From: Camellia lanceoleosa
Lineage: Eukaryota > Streptophyta > Magnoliopsida > Ericales > Theaceae
DNA: 64,000 nucleotides
Direction: 5' to 3'
Assembly (NCBI GenBank): GCA_025200525.1
Contig: CM045761.1
Coordinates: 79,327,551 to 79,391,550, forward strand
Part shown: positions 42,999 to 56,027 of the stretch, one piece after another
How the letters are laid out: every line of letters starts with the position of its first letter
Position numbering within the stretch: position 1 is the first letter of the stretch
Translations under genes and position numbers: made by a program
Notes under the pieces: model-generated
What the model saw: only the letters and a program-made list of their open reading frames with translations
The model's database searches: none
What the model was told of the DNA's origin: nothing

Positions 42999-45200
42999 TG
43001 TAACAACCCTCGTATTGACTACCGTTTAACCAATTATTTATAATGACCGATAAGTGAACCGATGAACTACCAAATAATGAGACTGCCTATTGAATTGCAT
43101 ATTCTATCTGTTTGATTGTATGATTTTACCTGTTTGTAGTTTATGTTTAAACTGCTAATTGAAGGCCTTATCGGCGGCCGATTTAGGAACCGTTTAGTGT
43201 TTTGTAATCAGGAGAATATTTGTGATTTAATGATATTTTTATCTGAAAATTGATTAGGAATGATTAAATTAGATTAAATTAAGTCAATTAAAGAGTTTGA
43301 ATTAATTACGAAATTGCCATAGCTAGTGGCCCATTGTTTTATATTACTTGAGCCTTATGCATGTGAACAAAACTTTTGCTCAGCCACTCCTATTTGCTCT
43401 AGCCGACCAAACAAGAGAGAGTGAGGGAGAAGAGTGAGAGTTGGACTCAAATTGTAGATTTTGGCTTGAATTGCTTGGAATTGAAGTGTAATTGGCATAA
43501 TTTAACCTCCTCACCTTGTAATTGGCACTCTAGGTAAGGATACCATCATCTTCTTGTTGTCTTGGAGTTCCATCTTGCATGTTCATACATCATTGTAGAA
43601 CTAAGACATGGTTTTGCTCATATGTGTTGAATTGAAGATCAATTGTTGCATGCATGGTTGAATTAGTGAAATTGGAGTTGAATTCATGCTTGAACTATAC
43701 ATGCATGTCCATGTCTATAAATTAGCTCATGTTTTCAGAATGTTTTCCAACTATTGAGCTCTCTAGAGCAAGATTTGAAGATTGAATTTGATTTGAAGCT
43801 CATGCATTGCATGTTTTAAACTTGTTCTTGAAAATGGGTTTGAAAATGGATTTAATTGACTCACCTTTGGGGCTTGAATTCATAAATTGGCTTTTGAAAC
43901 TTGTTATACATTGTTTTGGGATGTATTCTCCGATTTGAGCCCAAGAGGTCGAGAATTGAGTTGAGAATGCTTGGTTTGAGTTGGAAGGCAACTGAAATTC
44001 CAGATTGGCTTCTTCGATTCTCGCCGAGCGACCAACGCTTTTCCTCGAGCCCCGCCGAGCGAAGATTGGTGGCTCGAGCGTAAAAATCGAACATCCAAAG
44101 ATTTCATCGGACCGCTCGGCGAAGGAAGGCTCGCCGAGCGAACCCTTTGATTTTGGAAGCTTTCGGCGAGCATCGAAGCGAGCATCGCGTAAAAATTGAG
44201 CATCCAGATTTTTACTGTTTCATCGCCGGCGAAGGATTGTTCGCCGGCGAAGCCTTTGATTTTGCAACCTCGCCGGCGAAGAAAGGCTCGCCGACTTTTG
44301 AAAAGTGCCTTTTTTGCATCCTCATCGCATCCTAGGCATTCTTAGGCCTAGTTTAAAGCATCTTAATGAGGATTTAGACATAGAACCACACCGAGGAATT
44401 TAGGGATTTAATTATCATCCTTCCTGAACTTAGTGTGTGTTCTATTTGTTAACTGCTTAGGGTTGGCTCTATAGCCCAATCTCTGTGAGTAATTGTGTAA
44501 AGATATGTTCAAATGGTTATATTTTGAATCTTATTGAACCGATATTGCTTATTGAGCGAATGTATGTGCATCCTTAGCACCCTGTTATTCGGTTTCCTTG
44601 TGGAACCATACCGATTGATGGCCATCATTATTGTTGGTTTGGACCTCTTTTTTATAGGCTAATGGATGTACCGCATATGACTGATTGATTGAAATCTTGA
44701 TTGTGAAGATTGAAATATCAGATAATGAATTGATTTCATTAGGACATTCATTCATAAACTCTTTACACGTTATGTTATTCAGGCTTTAGCTCACTTGTTA
44801 TATATATATATATATATGTAGGTGCTCACCACCGTGGCGAAGCTAGCGTGATTGGTCCCCGATTTTGTCAAGCCACTATGTGCCTCATCGAGGTTCCGAG
44901 ACGCCATGCCATGGCTTGGGGTGTTTTGTTTCCCCACATGTCTCTCTCTTGTATTGTACCTTTTGTATAGACTGCTTGTGATCTATCGAGGATTGAGTCC
45001 CCATACTGAATGTCTATAAATGATTGTATAGAGTGTACTGTTTTGGACTGTATGAATGCATAAAATGTTTTTGACATACAGATTTTCACAGCTCAATGGA
45101 CACTAGTTACTTACTGTTTTGGCTTCCGATTGAGGCCTTGGTAATCTCGGATTCTTGGCGATTCTTGCTAAACCCATAGGGCCGGGTTTGGGTCGTGACA
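42999..45200 (+). mobile_element. 3' LTR of chromovirus F (2.20 kb)
   Basis: Matches the 5' LTR nearly base for base over about 43080-43930, but outside that stretch it carries dozens of short losses and replacements. The AT microsatellite is kept at 44801-44818. It ends GGTCGTGACA at 45200. Confidence 0.9.
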
Positions 45201-46218
45201 GAGGTAGCGGAGTTTCAGCTGCGAGCCTCGCCTCCGGACTTCCGGACTCTTTTGTGCTTCGCCTCGGTTTGTGAACCAGGCCCTATTTTTGCTATTTTCT
45301 CTTCTCGAAGGAAGGGAGAGGTCTCGTAGACCATCTCTCAGTGGCCGTAGGCTACGTTTCGTGGTCGTAGGCCATTTTTCCCGTTTGGAGCCCGGTTTTC
45401 GATTTTTGGAGCCGTCGGACGTGCGCCTCGGTTCGGGACTGCTTAACTACCTCCGTTTGCTCTGGTTTTTGGCACACACCTTATTTCCTCCCTTTTGAGG
45501 GACACTGTGGCCCAAGAGACCACCTTCGTGGTCGAACGCCACTTCTGGTGCCTAACAGCCTGTTTTCGGGGCCCCGAACTGCGTGTTTTGGCCTTCGAAC
45601 CTTCGTTTTGCATCTGTCTTGGTCCATTTTTGACAGGGACCTTATTTTCATTGTTAGGAAGGTTGTAGGAGGGTGGGAGACCAGCAATTTTTCTAAAAAA
45701 CCAGCTTTTTCTCTTCATTGCCCTTCGTCGCCCGTTTTTCTTACTAGAAAGCTGGTTTTTCCCATTCCCGGGCCACTTTTTCTGACTTTCAACCACACCA
45801 TTGTGTTGTACACACTTGAGAGGCCACCAATATGGGTAGGCCGACCAGTAATTCTTCCTGACCCTTTTGAACCCCTCTAAAAAGCTGGTTTTTCTCTCTC
45901 TTGGGTCACATTTTCTGGTTTTTCTCCACACAGCTATGTTGCACTCACCTGGGAGGCCACCTTTCTGGGGTGGTCGGCCAGCAATTCTTGTTGACCCTTT
46001 TGACCCCTGGTCAGCCGGCCACCGGCCGACCAGGGGAGGTGGCTGGCCGGCCACCTGGACCTTTTGCACCTGGTCGGCCAGGTTTTTCTCCCTGAGTGCA
46101 TTTCAACTGTGCTAGCTGTTTTGCACTAGATCCACTGCTCGAGGGTTTGTCCTTGTTTTTGGTCCATTTTAGGTGATTTTGACCCCCTTTCTTGGTTTCA
46201 AGGTGGTTTGGCCCCTTT

Positions 46219-46245
46219 GGTCAAGCTTCTTGAGAAAGCTTGACC
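46219..46245. promoter_or_regulatory. AAGCTT hairpin upstream of the H promoter
   Basis: GGTCAAGCTT and AAGCTTGACC are perfect inverted arms around a 7-base centre. The right LTR has the same at 58144-58170. More AAGCTT and TCAAGC words follow up to the TATA box. Confidence 0.65.
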
Positions 46246-46353
46246 CTTTTGGTTTAGCTTCCCCAAGAAGCTTGACCCCTTTGGTCAAGCTTCCTTTAGA
46301 AGCCTTGAACCCCCCTCTCTTGGCTTCTCCAAGAAGCCTCACTCCTTCTCCTC

Positions 46354-46360
46354 TATATAA
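46354..46360 (+). promoter_or_regulatory. TATA box of H (left LTR)
   Basis: TATATAA in CTCCTCTATATAACACAC; the same text is at 58279-58285 in the right LTR. It probably drives transcription of H. Confidence 0.7.
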
Positions 46361-49300
46361 CACACTCCACCTCCATTGGAGAGGGTTAGAAGCTTTGGGC
46401 TGAGAAATATACATACAATCCTATATCTATCTACTCCAAGCCTCCAAACACCTTGGTTCTTGGCCATTTTACCCTACACCTCATAGCCTACCACCTCCAC
46501 CACTCATCCCAGCACCTTGGAGGCCATTTGCAAAGGTTGAAAGCTCAGAATCTTGGATCAAAAGCTACTGGAAAGCTGCTCTTCAAGGGTAAGTCTTTAT
46601 TTCCCTTTTTCTTGCCTTTTCTTGCTTCATCTATAAGCCATACTTGCAAGAATTTATGGACTTTGTCATAAACTAAAAAGTGTCATATTTTGAGCTTCTC
46701 TTGAAGATTGTATAAGGACACTTTTCTGTTTGAGGCCTCATACACCCTTGCATGCTTTACCCCTCTTTGTAGGCCTTTTTTTGCATCATATCTTAGACCT
46801 ACTTGTGAGCATATTCGAGATTTTCCATAAAATTTAAAGTGCCATATTTTGAGCTCCTCTTCAACTTTGTTTAAGGGAACTTTTCTATTTGAAGTCATTT
46901 ACTACCCTGTTTGTTCAATCTCTCTTTTAGGGCTATTTTTTGCATGATATATTAGCTTTATTTGTGAGCCTTTTTGGACCTCGACCTAAAATAAAGAAAG
47001 TCTTGTTTTGACCTCTTATTTAAGTTTGATCAAGGTCCCTTTGCTGTTCGGGGTCATCTTCCTCTATGCATGCTTCATCTCCTCATGATTAAGACTATGT
47101 ATTAGAGCACTTGCATTGGCCATGGTTTGGCCTCTTAGCCACTGAAATCCAGTGGATTTTCAGTGGCTTAGGTGTTTTCTTTAAGGCCAAAATCAGAGGG
47201 GGGTGACCCCCTCACTCCTTGTCTTGTTTGGTGATCCTTTTGGCCTTCCAATGGGACCCTATTTTGCATGCATTGAAGTCATGTTTCAGGCCTCATTCTG
47301 TGAGTTTTGAGGTCTGCCTTGGCTCTTTCCAAGGCCCTTTTATCCATATTTTATGTCTATAATGCATGTGTAGAGCAATCCCATTCAAGGCCTTTCAAAG
47401 GAGCCTTTCTTTGCATGTTTCCTAGACCCATTACAAGGCCAATTTGGTGAGTTTTAGGGCTTTCATATTTGATTTCCAAAATTGGTTTTGCCATGATAAG
47501 TGTCTATCTTGTATGTGCTTAACAACCCTTTTGCATGGCCCTCCAAAGAAGCCCCTCATTTTTGCATGCATTGGCTGCATTTCAGTGATTATTTGGGCAT
47601 ATTTTGGCATGTTTTATTCACTGTTTTTGGCTAGTTTGATGAGTTCTCATACGCTTCATATACATGCCATGTAAACTATGCTTGCTAGCCAATGTTGCAT
47701 GCTATTTTAGTCCATCATGTTAGCATCTTTTGGTCATGCTTTGAACTGGAAATGTTCATGTTTTGGGACTGCCTTGGCTCTGTATTTGTGCTTCATAGTC
47801 AAATAATGCATGCTTTGTATAGCTATAAGTCAATACATGTGCTTAGTTTTGAGTTTCAGGCCTCATCTCATGCATCGGGTACCATATTTCCATGTTTCGG
47901 GACCTTTCAGCATCATGTTTCTGTGCTGGAATTTACATGTTTGAATGCCATGCTTCATCCTTGCCATGCCTTGTTAGAGTTGCATGCTGTGCCTTGGGTT
48001 CGATCCTCGGTTTGCGTGCATGTGTGCACGCATTTCGGTAGTCTCATTTTCATCTTATGGCTACTGATGTGAGTGTGGCTGAGGTCCACTCATGTTGGTG
48101 TAAGTTCATCGTGCATTGTGTATGCCATTTCAGTCCATAGCATTGTGTATGTTAGGTTGTATGTTAGAGCATTTTGTATGCCATATTAAATCGAGCATTG
48201 TGTATGCCATTTCATAGCATTGCGTATGCTAGGTTGTATGTTAGTCGCATTCATGCATGTCATGCATATTGCATTGTGTTTGGGATAGGAGTTAGTCCAA
48301 ACACGGGAAACGAGGGACGTTTCGTACTTCGAGTGACGAAACGTGTCTCAATTCCCAGTCACCAACACTTCGGATTAACCATGATGGAGTCTAGGCCTTG
48401 TTGTGTTTATATGTGCATTCATTTCATATTGAGTCGTGCAATTCGACTCTTCGGCCATCATGCATCGAGATGGTGATTGGTGGCACGAGGATCGAGGCAG
48501 GCATACATATGTGAAAATACATTGCCATGTCCCTTTCTTGCTCTCTGTTGCAGCAAATCAGAAACCGACAATCTTTTGGAGCTTCGTGCAATATTTCGGG
48601 CTTAATTGTAAACAGAGGCTAATTGGGGCATCGCAATAGATTTCTGCGCAAGGCAACTCAAGCACGCATATCATTCATCATTCGGAACAGAGCTGAGGCG
48701 GTCCATGGGCTTGCATGCTAATTTACCTGCTTTCCTAGATTAATTTGTTAATTAATTAGGATTTTGTATTTATTCAGACTGTACTATTCATTTGGACTGT
48801 ATATTATTTATTCGGACCCTCCGAGAGAGAGCACAACTGTAATAAGTATGCGTGTGTGTGATGTATGTCTTCCAACCCCACGTCTTTGTCCCTTTTATTT
48901 ACCAGCTTATGATGGTTAGTTTAGGGCATGTTTCAATTAGCATACAGTATGATAGCATGTTTGCATTCATTCATCTGTTTTGCATGCACCGGGTTCGGCG
49001 CATCATACTAACTGCATTGTATTTCAATTCCGAGTTGAATACTTGTTAGTTGTAGCATTTCACATGCCATCTTTAGAATAGCCGAGCCTGCTATAGTTGC
49101 ATTTTTGCATGTGTTGCGTTAGGTATTTCTATATAGTTAGGATCATGCATGATTTCTAACATAGCTTCTGTTTTGGGCTTGGAGTACTCGGTAAGTTTTA
49201 TGCTTTAGCATCCTTGCACGCGTGTGAGTGACTGCCATGAATAGCATGCTTACCATGAGGCTACGTGCTTATGTGATATATCTGCCTGAGTGCCTGTGGG

Positions 49301-49959
49301 TAAAGGTTGGGTTATTTGGATTGGAACAAATCATCGACTGTGAGTTTTAAGCCCACTAGATAGTGGCAAAACCATCTTTTCTAAGCCCACCCGAGGGTGG
49401 CAAAATCTGCATTTTAAGCTTACTTACAAGTAGCAAACCATCTTCCAAAAATGAACATGAAATGCTTTGTTCCAATTCAGGCGATCCAGTCTATACTTGT
49501 ATGCTGTGCGCATCACATAGTAAATCTAGGCTAATAACCGGAATAAGAACGCATAATGTTTTCAAAACTAGATATCATGGTTAGTAGAGGCCGATCTTTG
49601 AACGGGCGAGTGGGGGTGCTCACGAAGTGACCTTCTCCAATCGTACCCAAGTTCCTGAGCCGAGGCAACTTTGGTGATGACGGACACGTGGCCTTAGGCA
49701 AACGAGTCAGGGTTTCCTAAATTTCCTCAAAAATAAAATATTTAGGTGGTGACTCTGTATCTGGCAAAGCAGTCCATGTTTGGCACTTCTTTCAAAAAAA
49801 AATCTGTTTTCAAAAACGATTTGCCGGATTTGGACTCTTTGATGATTCATCGGTCTTGTATTGCACTCTGCGAGATTAGATACAGGACCGTGACATTGAG
49901 TCCTGAGCTGTAGTGAGCCCAAAAGAACAAAACGGGATCTCCCTCCAGGGACATCTACA

Positions 49960-50851
49960 GTTTTTGGCGACTTTGCTGGGGAGATAGAGAGCCTGACTCG
50001 AACTCATGATATTTTGTTTTGATTACACTTATGTGTTTCTTTGCATTGCATGTGCATTGGTGCGCCTAGGACACTGTGTTTGCCATCTGCTATTCCTGAG
50101 CAGTTTGTCGGAGGCTGCGTGCCATAAGGCTGACCGGTTACGGGCTCTGCCAGTATGGGAGCACAAACCCCGGTTTTACCGGGGCACCTTTTTGACCATT
50201 CGACCTAGTGCATATTCGGAATCCATAGTGACCATTCTAAGCTAGGACAGGTTACTTACCTGATATGGGTTGTTTGAAACCGCTGCGTGCGTAGTGAAAC
50301 CCTAGTTCCTGACAAAATAGGACATGGAAACCCTATCCCAACATAGGGGTGTTTTGGCTCTAACTTGTTTGTTATGTGCTTTAGAGTGCGTCTGCGTCTC
50401 TACAAGAATGCATGTATCAGTTTACAAGTCGGGGTATCAGGCCTGCGGCATCAGAATGTGAAGAATTAGTTTTACTTGAGGGTATCAGATTTGAGGCAGA
50501 ATTTTGGGGGCAGAATTCAGTAGAGGGCACAGTCATCCTGCTATGCTCGTATCTGTTTTGATGAAATCAGGCTGAGGTGCTGTCTGTTTTCTCTTTTGCT
50601 AGGTAGTCCTGAAACCATAGCTTCAGAAGGCTCCGATATCACCTGAGGTTCATCGGACTTGTGCTGATAGACTTTCTCAGGTCAGAGATTCAGTTCAAGG
50701 GCAATCAGTGTTCCTTCGCCAGAGGGTAAAAAGGCGGTCGAGCCTGAATCACCGCCAGATTACGGATCAGTGGCCCTTATCCACCCCACCAGTGAACAGT
50801 TAGGCTGAGGTCTCAGTTTCTACTGTAGGGATAGATATACTAGTCAGTCAG
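49960..50851 (+). other. Primer site and leader of H
   Basis: TGGCGACTTTGCTGGGGAG at 49965-49983 is a primer-like site of the TGGCGAC---GCTGGGGA kind common in Tat/Ogre elements; the tRNA was not identified. The following ~870 bp show no reading frame and are taken as the leader. Confidence 0.6.
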
Positions 50852-52252
50852 ATGGATCAGCAGAACATGTCAGAGATGGAGGCAATGATGCATCAGATGC
50901 AGGAAAGTATGAAACTCATGCAGCAAGATGCTGTCCGCCAAGCGAAATTTGCCAAACAGCAAGTTGCGGTCATGATCCAGCAGGCAGAGCTAATTACCCG
51001 GCTACAGCAGCAAGCCGGAGTATCAACCTCACATCAAGCTCCTCCCCCACCAAGAGATCCAATACCCGGGGAGGCACCAAATGTTCAGAATATCTAGGAG
51101 GATACAGACATCCCAACAGGGCCGGCTCTGCCCCCGATTCTACCTCAACTATCCAAGGCACCCACTTCTATCAATCAACCGGACTCTCCCTTTGAGTTCG
51201 AGGTGGACCCTACAGCGTTGAAGTTGAGCAAGCTTGAGAAGCTGTTCAAGAAATCTCAGGATGTGAAGTCCATCCCGAACATTGAGGACGGGTATACTGA
51301 CGCGGCTGTGACGTTGCCAGATCGGTTCAAGATGCCACAAATCGACCGTTTTGATGGGTCCGGGGATCCCATGGTGCATCTCTGTTTGTTCTCGGACATA
51401 CTAAGGCCGATGGGCCTCACCAGACTACAGAAGCTTTCATTGTTTGGCCGGACCCTTTCGGGTGTGGCGGCCATCTGGTACGCGAAACTGGAAGACGATG
51501 TTAAGAGGAATTGGGATGAGATGGCCAAGGCTTTTGTCACCAAGACTTATATCTGCAGTCGAGATCACAACCTGTGATCTCGAGATGACTAGGCAGGAGC
51601 CTAAGGAGAGTATTTCTGACTTCGTAACCTGGTGGAGGGCCAAGGCGTTAATGATGACCATAAGGCTGACGGATAAAGATCATATTCGGATGATTGTGCG
51701 CAATCTCCAGCCCAAGCTTATGCAGAAAATGATTGTTCTCCCATTCCCCACCTTTTCAGATTTACATGAGATGGGGGTACAAATTGTGGATGCTATGAAA
51801 CAGGGTCTGATTGACCAAGACAAGGAGCAGCCCAGGAGGGCATTTTCCTGCAGTTCGAATGCGGCCACCAGTGGTGATACAGCTGCGAGATCTTCTGAAG
51901 TCGGCATGGTCACTGCCACCGCACCAAAAATAACCACCCCATTCATCGGTGCATTCGGGAGTAGCTCACGAGCAGCCAAATATCCACCCCAAGCCAAGAA
52001 GGTTTTCACCCCACTTTATATGCCTTTGTCAAAGGCTCTAGGGGTTTTGATCAAGAAAGGGCATCTGAAGCCCCTGGAGCTGCAGCCATTACCAAAGAAC
52101 CCTCCTCTCTCACACAACCTACTATCGACCATGTTTTCCATCGTGGTAGCCATGACACTGACATGTGCTTTCGTCTCCGCTACGAAACACAAGATCTGAT
52201 CGACAACGGGGTCATCGTCGCACCAAGTCCTGCAAAGTCTATCGACACTTGA
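50852..52252 (+). pseudogene. H gag (Tat/Ogre type)
   Basis: Starts MDQQNMSEMEAMMHQMQESM with a Gln/Met-rich coiled-coil-like region. After an in-frame TAG at ~51095 the core reads FKMPQIDRFDGSGDPMVHL, LFGRTLSGVAAIWYAKLED and MAKAFVTKTY. A frameshift near 51560 leads to TRQEPKESISDFVTWWRAKA, MIVRNLQPKLMQKM, then FTPLYMPLSKALGVLIKKGH and LKPLELQPLP. A second shift near 52125 leads to FHRGSHDTDMCFRLRYE and QDLIDNGVIVAPS, ending TGA at 52250. The motif order is that of Tat-lineage Gag. No pol follows. Confidence 0.85.
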
Positions 52253-53559
52253 TCAGTGAACTTGGGGGGAATAATGTGACTATGTGATCGGGGGATGAAC
52301 CACCTGCGGATGGCACTCGATTTACTCCAGATATGGCGTATGACACGCACTGTTTTGAGCATTTGGCGAATGCTACATTCTGACTTGGGTATTGAGTCAG
52401 TCTTGTTGTTTTGTTTTGAGTATGTCCTTTTGTTTTGAGTCAGTCTTTTCATACTGAGTCAGTTGAGGTCTGTCTTGTCGTATCGAGTCAGTCCTATTGT
52501 ATAGGAGTTAGGTGATCCTAGGGGTGTTGCCTCGGACATCATTGTTTTGTTTCATGTTTGTCTTTTTGCTTTCTTTGAGTCTGTTTCTACCGAGGAGCCA
52601 GTTGTGGCAACAGATCTCAATGAAACAACAGTGATTTTCACACTCTTGTATTTGCTTCGGCCGTGCGCCAGTTGTGCTAGAAATTTGAATCGAACGACAG
52701 TACTTTTCGCCTACTTTTCTATGCCTTGAATTCATTGCATTGACCTAAGTTTTTCAAAACTTTTTGAACACTGCGGTGAAAACAAAGAGGAAGGAATTCC
52801 TCGGGATTTGAAAAAATTTGATCAATTGAGAGAAAGAGAGACACGCTAAGCCCTTAATGAATGAAATCATGCTTGTTAATGTGAGTACTGAGAAGGATCA
52901 TGGCTTGATCCAGATTGGTTCTACACTGTCTTCAGCACGAGCGATTAGTTGCTTTCTTAAAAGGTTTCAAAAATGTTTTGCGCCGTCTTGCGAAGACCTG
53001 TGTGGAATCGCTCTTGAGATTGTGCAGCTTAGGATCGCTCTCAGCCTCGAGACTCGACCCCTTTGCTTTCAAACCTTGAACTTAGATTCAGAACGTTCAA
53101 CGGTCAACCACAATGTAAGGTCTGTGTGGTCGGATTAGAAGCAGCCCTCGAACAAGAGGCTAGGAAAGTCAGATCAAGAAGATCAGAAGGTCAAAAGAGG
53201 CTTGCGAAGCTAGATTAGAAGCACCCCTCGAACTAGGGGCAAAAATGTCCGATGTGCTCGAAGAACTGAAGGTGGGCCATTCTGCAAATCAATGAAGACT
53301 GGCAAGAATGCCAAATCCCAAAAGGGAGGAAAGAAGGAAGCATTGCTGAAGGACAAATGAGTTCCCATCCACAACACTAGGGGCAAATTCAGCCCCCATT
53401 GGACGGACTCCTGCATCGTCGTGACAATGACCATTCTCCGGATTCGAGATGACCGGGATCTCAGAACCATTTGACATGGACCAAGCTACACTTTTACCCT
53501 TGAGAGGCTCGCTGGATCGAAAACCCAGAAGGGCGACCCAGGCAAAAGTTAGAGCAAGA

Positions 53560-53700
53560 AAAAGAACCAAAAAAAAAAAGAGAAAAAAAGAAAAAAATGC
53601 AAAAAATAAAAATAAAGAAAAAGAAAAATGAAGAAAATGAAAAGAAAAGATGAAAAAGAAAAATGAAGAAAAGAATGAAAAGAAAAGAAGAACATAGCTC
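53560..53700 (+). repeat. A/G purine tract
   Basis: About 140 bases, almost all A or G, with AAAAGAAAAATGAAG-like repetition, flanked by two copies of GCAAAAGTTAGAGCA (53540-53554 and 53729-53743). Confidence 0.8.
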
Positions 53701-53954
53701 GCAAGGTTGAAAACCTGGAAGGGCGACCTTGGCAAAAGTTAGAGCACAAAAGGAGAGGTTAATACCCGAGTGTACCTTAACCCCGAACTACGTAAGGCTT
53801 GATTCCCATCTTTGGGATACGTAGGCAACTTCATTCTGAAGTCCAGCCGTAAACACTTCAAATTTGACTGTGTCCATGTAATGGTTTTGATCATCTTTAC
53901 CTTCTCTGTATCCGAGAATTTGGTTGTGTTCGTCACTCTGAGGACTGACTACAA

Positions 53955-54085
53955 TGCGCTGCGGTGCCATTCAAACAAGGGGCAACTTTCCGTTGCCATT
54001 CAATGCACTGCAGTGCCGTTCAAACAAGGGGTAACTTTCCGTTGCCACACAGCTCCCTTCAAGCAAGGGGCAATTTTCCTTCGAA
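53955..54085 (+). repeat. Tandem repeat, about 45-50 bp
   Basis: Three degenerate units share TTCAAACAAGGGGCAACTTT and CCGTTGCCA. Confidence 0.75.
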
Positions 54086-56027
54086 TTTGAGGTTGTGCAT
54101 CTCGAGAGTGGGTTCTATGCTCGTTGAGCAGTGGCCGTTTGTAAAAATAGTTTTTTAGAATTTTTAATGAAGTTGACTAATTCTCTCGAAAAGTATTCCA
54201 TTTTTCCAAAACTGAACCATTTCTTGGACCCAAAAAAGGAAAATTTTCAGTGCTCATAACCTAACTCACATGATTTCAAATCAGAAAATCAAACAAGTGT
54301 GTTAATCTAACTCTCATTTTGGTTAAAATTGTTTTAAGTAGAAGCCAAAAACAAAAAATGGTCAAAATAATGAACTAGGGGCACAGTTGAGTCAGGCTTC
54401 CTGTCTTTCCCCCGTTGTCAATGCATTTGCTAGAAGGGCACTCTACTTGCCAGAACAGGGCACAACTCAAGCTAACAGCAAATGGCAGAGAGCTCTCACA
54501 CCCTCCAAGCAGCGAGGTATCAGGCCATGTGCGAAGCATGAATTGGAATGGATCAAGATATTCCACTCCCCTATCTGGACACATCTGATCACGTCCAAAC
54601 CCCTCTGCAGAGCATCGTAAACCGGTGTCAGTTGTAGGTTTGCTACACACCCAGTTGTAGCACAGCCCCTCTATGGAAGAAACTCTCTGTTGTGAACAAG
54701 AATAAGAATCTAGCGGAATGCTAGGAGCAAGAGCCCGCAATTTTCTGTTTATCCGTCAACCACCCAGGGGAGGGATTTAAAATGAGAGATTGAAGAATAG
54801 AGAGGTGTGCGCTAAGAGAAAAAGTGAGGAAAGGGCCTTTTCAGAAAAAACAGAGCCTGAGGGCCGAGTGATGTGAGAGACACAAATGAGAAAGGGTGGG
54901 AAACAATACCCGGTGAAACTGGCTCCTCGCGATCTGAGAGGTCTGTCGTCTTTGTAATACGTTTGTGTGTCGTGTCTTTTGTTTTGTTTGTCTCGATTCC
55001 TACTTTGAGTCGTCTCGAGCATGTCTCATTGTGTTTAGGTCATTTACCTTTTGTTTTTCTATGTTGAGTCATTTTGGCTGTGGTCAGTTTTAGGCTCAAT
55101 ACCCAGTTGAGAATCCTTTTCTCATTTCAATTTCAAAAGAAAAATCATCTTGTGCTCAGAGTGCTGTGCCATTCTCCACATTTGCGCAAAATAGGATTTG
55201 TTCTTTCGTAAAATCTCAAGGTTTAACTCGGGTCATGTGAGAACAATAGAATAGGACCTATTTGAAGCTATATGGGTTCTAGGGTGCGAAGCAAAAGAAA
55301 AGAGGGAAAATTGGAGCATTTGAGTTTGTTTTAGTTTCCGTGATTATACTCCGGATGTACCTCTTCAGGCCTTGTCAGTGCTCCGAAGTATGAGTGTGCC
55401 TCTACTCCCAAACTCAAGCTTGTTTCAATGACAGAATGGCAATCGAAGTGCTCCCTCAGAAAACCAGCCCTTGCCAGATGCGTCTTGGTTGTATTTGTAA
55501 TGAGTTTCTAAGAGACCAACTGCGACGGTGGAAACTAGAGTTCGGACGGCTATTGCCTAGAACGCAAAGGTTCGGGATTTCTGAGACTAAAGTCTGGTTT
55601 AAATACCCAGGGGTCTATCATCGGCTTGAAATCTGTATGGCAGCCCCATAGATTGAGATAGCATATGAATGCGCCTTGATCCTGGATACTGAATCAACCT
55701 AGTCTGTCACCCCGTTAGAGAATAGGGAAAGTTGTGAACATGGCCAGGAAGGAAAGGTAGTAACTGCGGTTTGGAAGTACAATCAAGAAAGTGTAAGAAG
55801 AACCCATTCTTTACAGCTCAAAATGTTTCTGCGGAATTTTCAACTCATGTCTTCGATGTGTAGCTCATCGTTAGTCGGCATGCACGAGGTGTATCCTTTT
55901 TGGAATGTATCGTGACCCCTCTGAGAGGTAAATCAGAGGTTGCGTTTGGAATTTGGTCTCTTTAAGGCTTGTATTCCCTTATTCGGTATTTTTGTTTCAA
56001 ACGGGCGTTGTCACACGCGTTCCGCTG

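Larger units (their letters stand above)
36302..45200 (+). mobile_element. Chromovirus F: complete-length but decayed
   Basis: Plus-strand Ty3/Gypsy element: LTR 36302-38687, primer site 38691, gag 38892, zinc knuckle and protease 39588-40337, RT/RNase H/integrase remnants 40344-42316, chromodomain near 42811-42930, polypurine tract, LTR 42999-45200. GAGAT before and GAGGT after are a near-perfect 5-bp duplication; GAGGT is the uninterrupted sequence in the other H LTR. All domains are present in order, but pol is broken by many small indels. Confidence 0.92.
45206..49959 (+). mobile_element. Left LTR of H, main part
   Basis: Continues the H LTR after chromovirus F. It includes a GGTCGGCC-rich block (45835-46080), an AAGCTT hairpin (46219-46245), a TATA box (46354) and a long transcribed-looking tail rich in TTGCATGC/GCATTG words. 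It ends CATCTACA at 49959. Frames on either strand in this LTR (for example 45443-46069 on the minus strand) are not conserved in the right LTR and are treated as non-coding. Confidence 0.85.

Noticed and set aside
45443..46069. 208-codon minus-strand frame in the left H LTR
   Set aside because: The right LTR copy breaks it into short frames (57474-57680, 57708-57923) by small indels. No domain recognised and composition is LTR-like.
47444..48476. Plus-strand frames with Cys/His-rich text in the left H LTR
   Set aside because: Arise from repeated TGCATG/CATGCT words. Frames at 47444 and 59369 match only because the LTRs do; no domain.
53289..53749. Phe-rich hydrophobic frame suggesting a membrane protein
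   Set aside because: Complement of the A/G purine tract, which reads as Phe/Ser/Leu in any frame.
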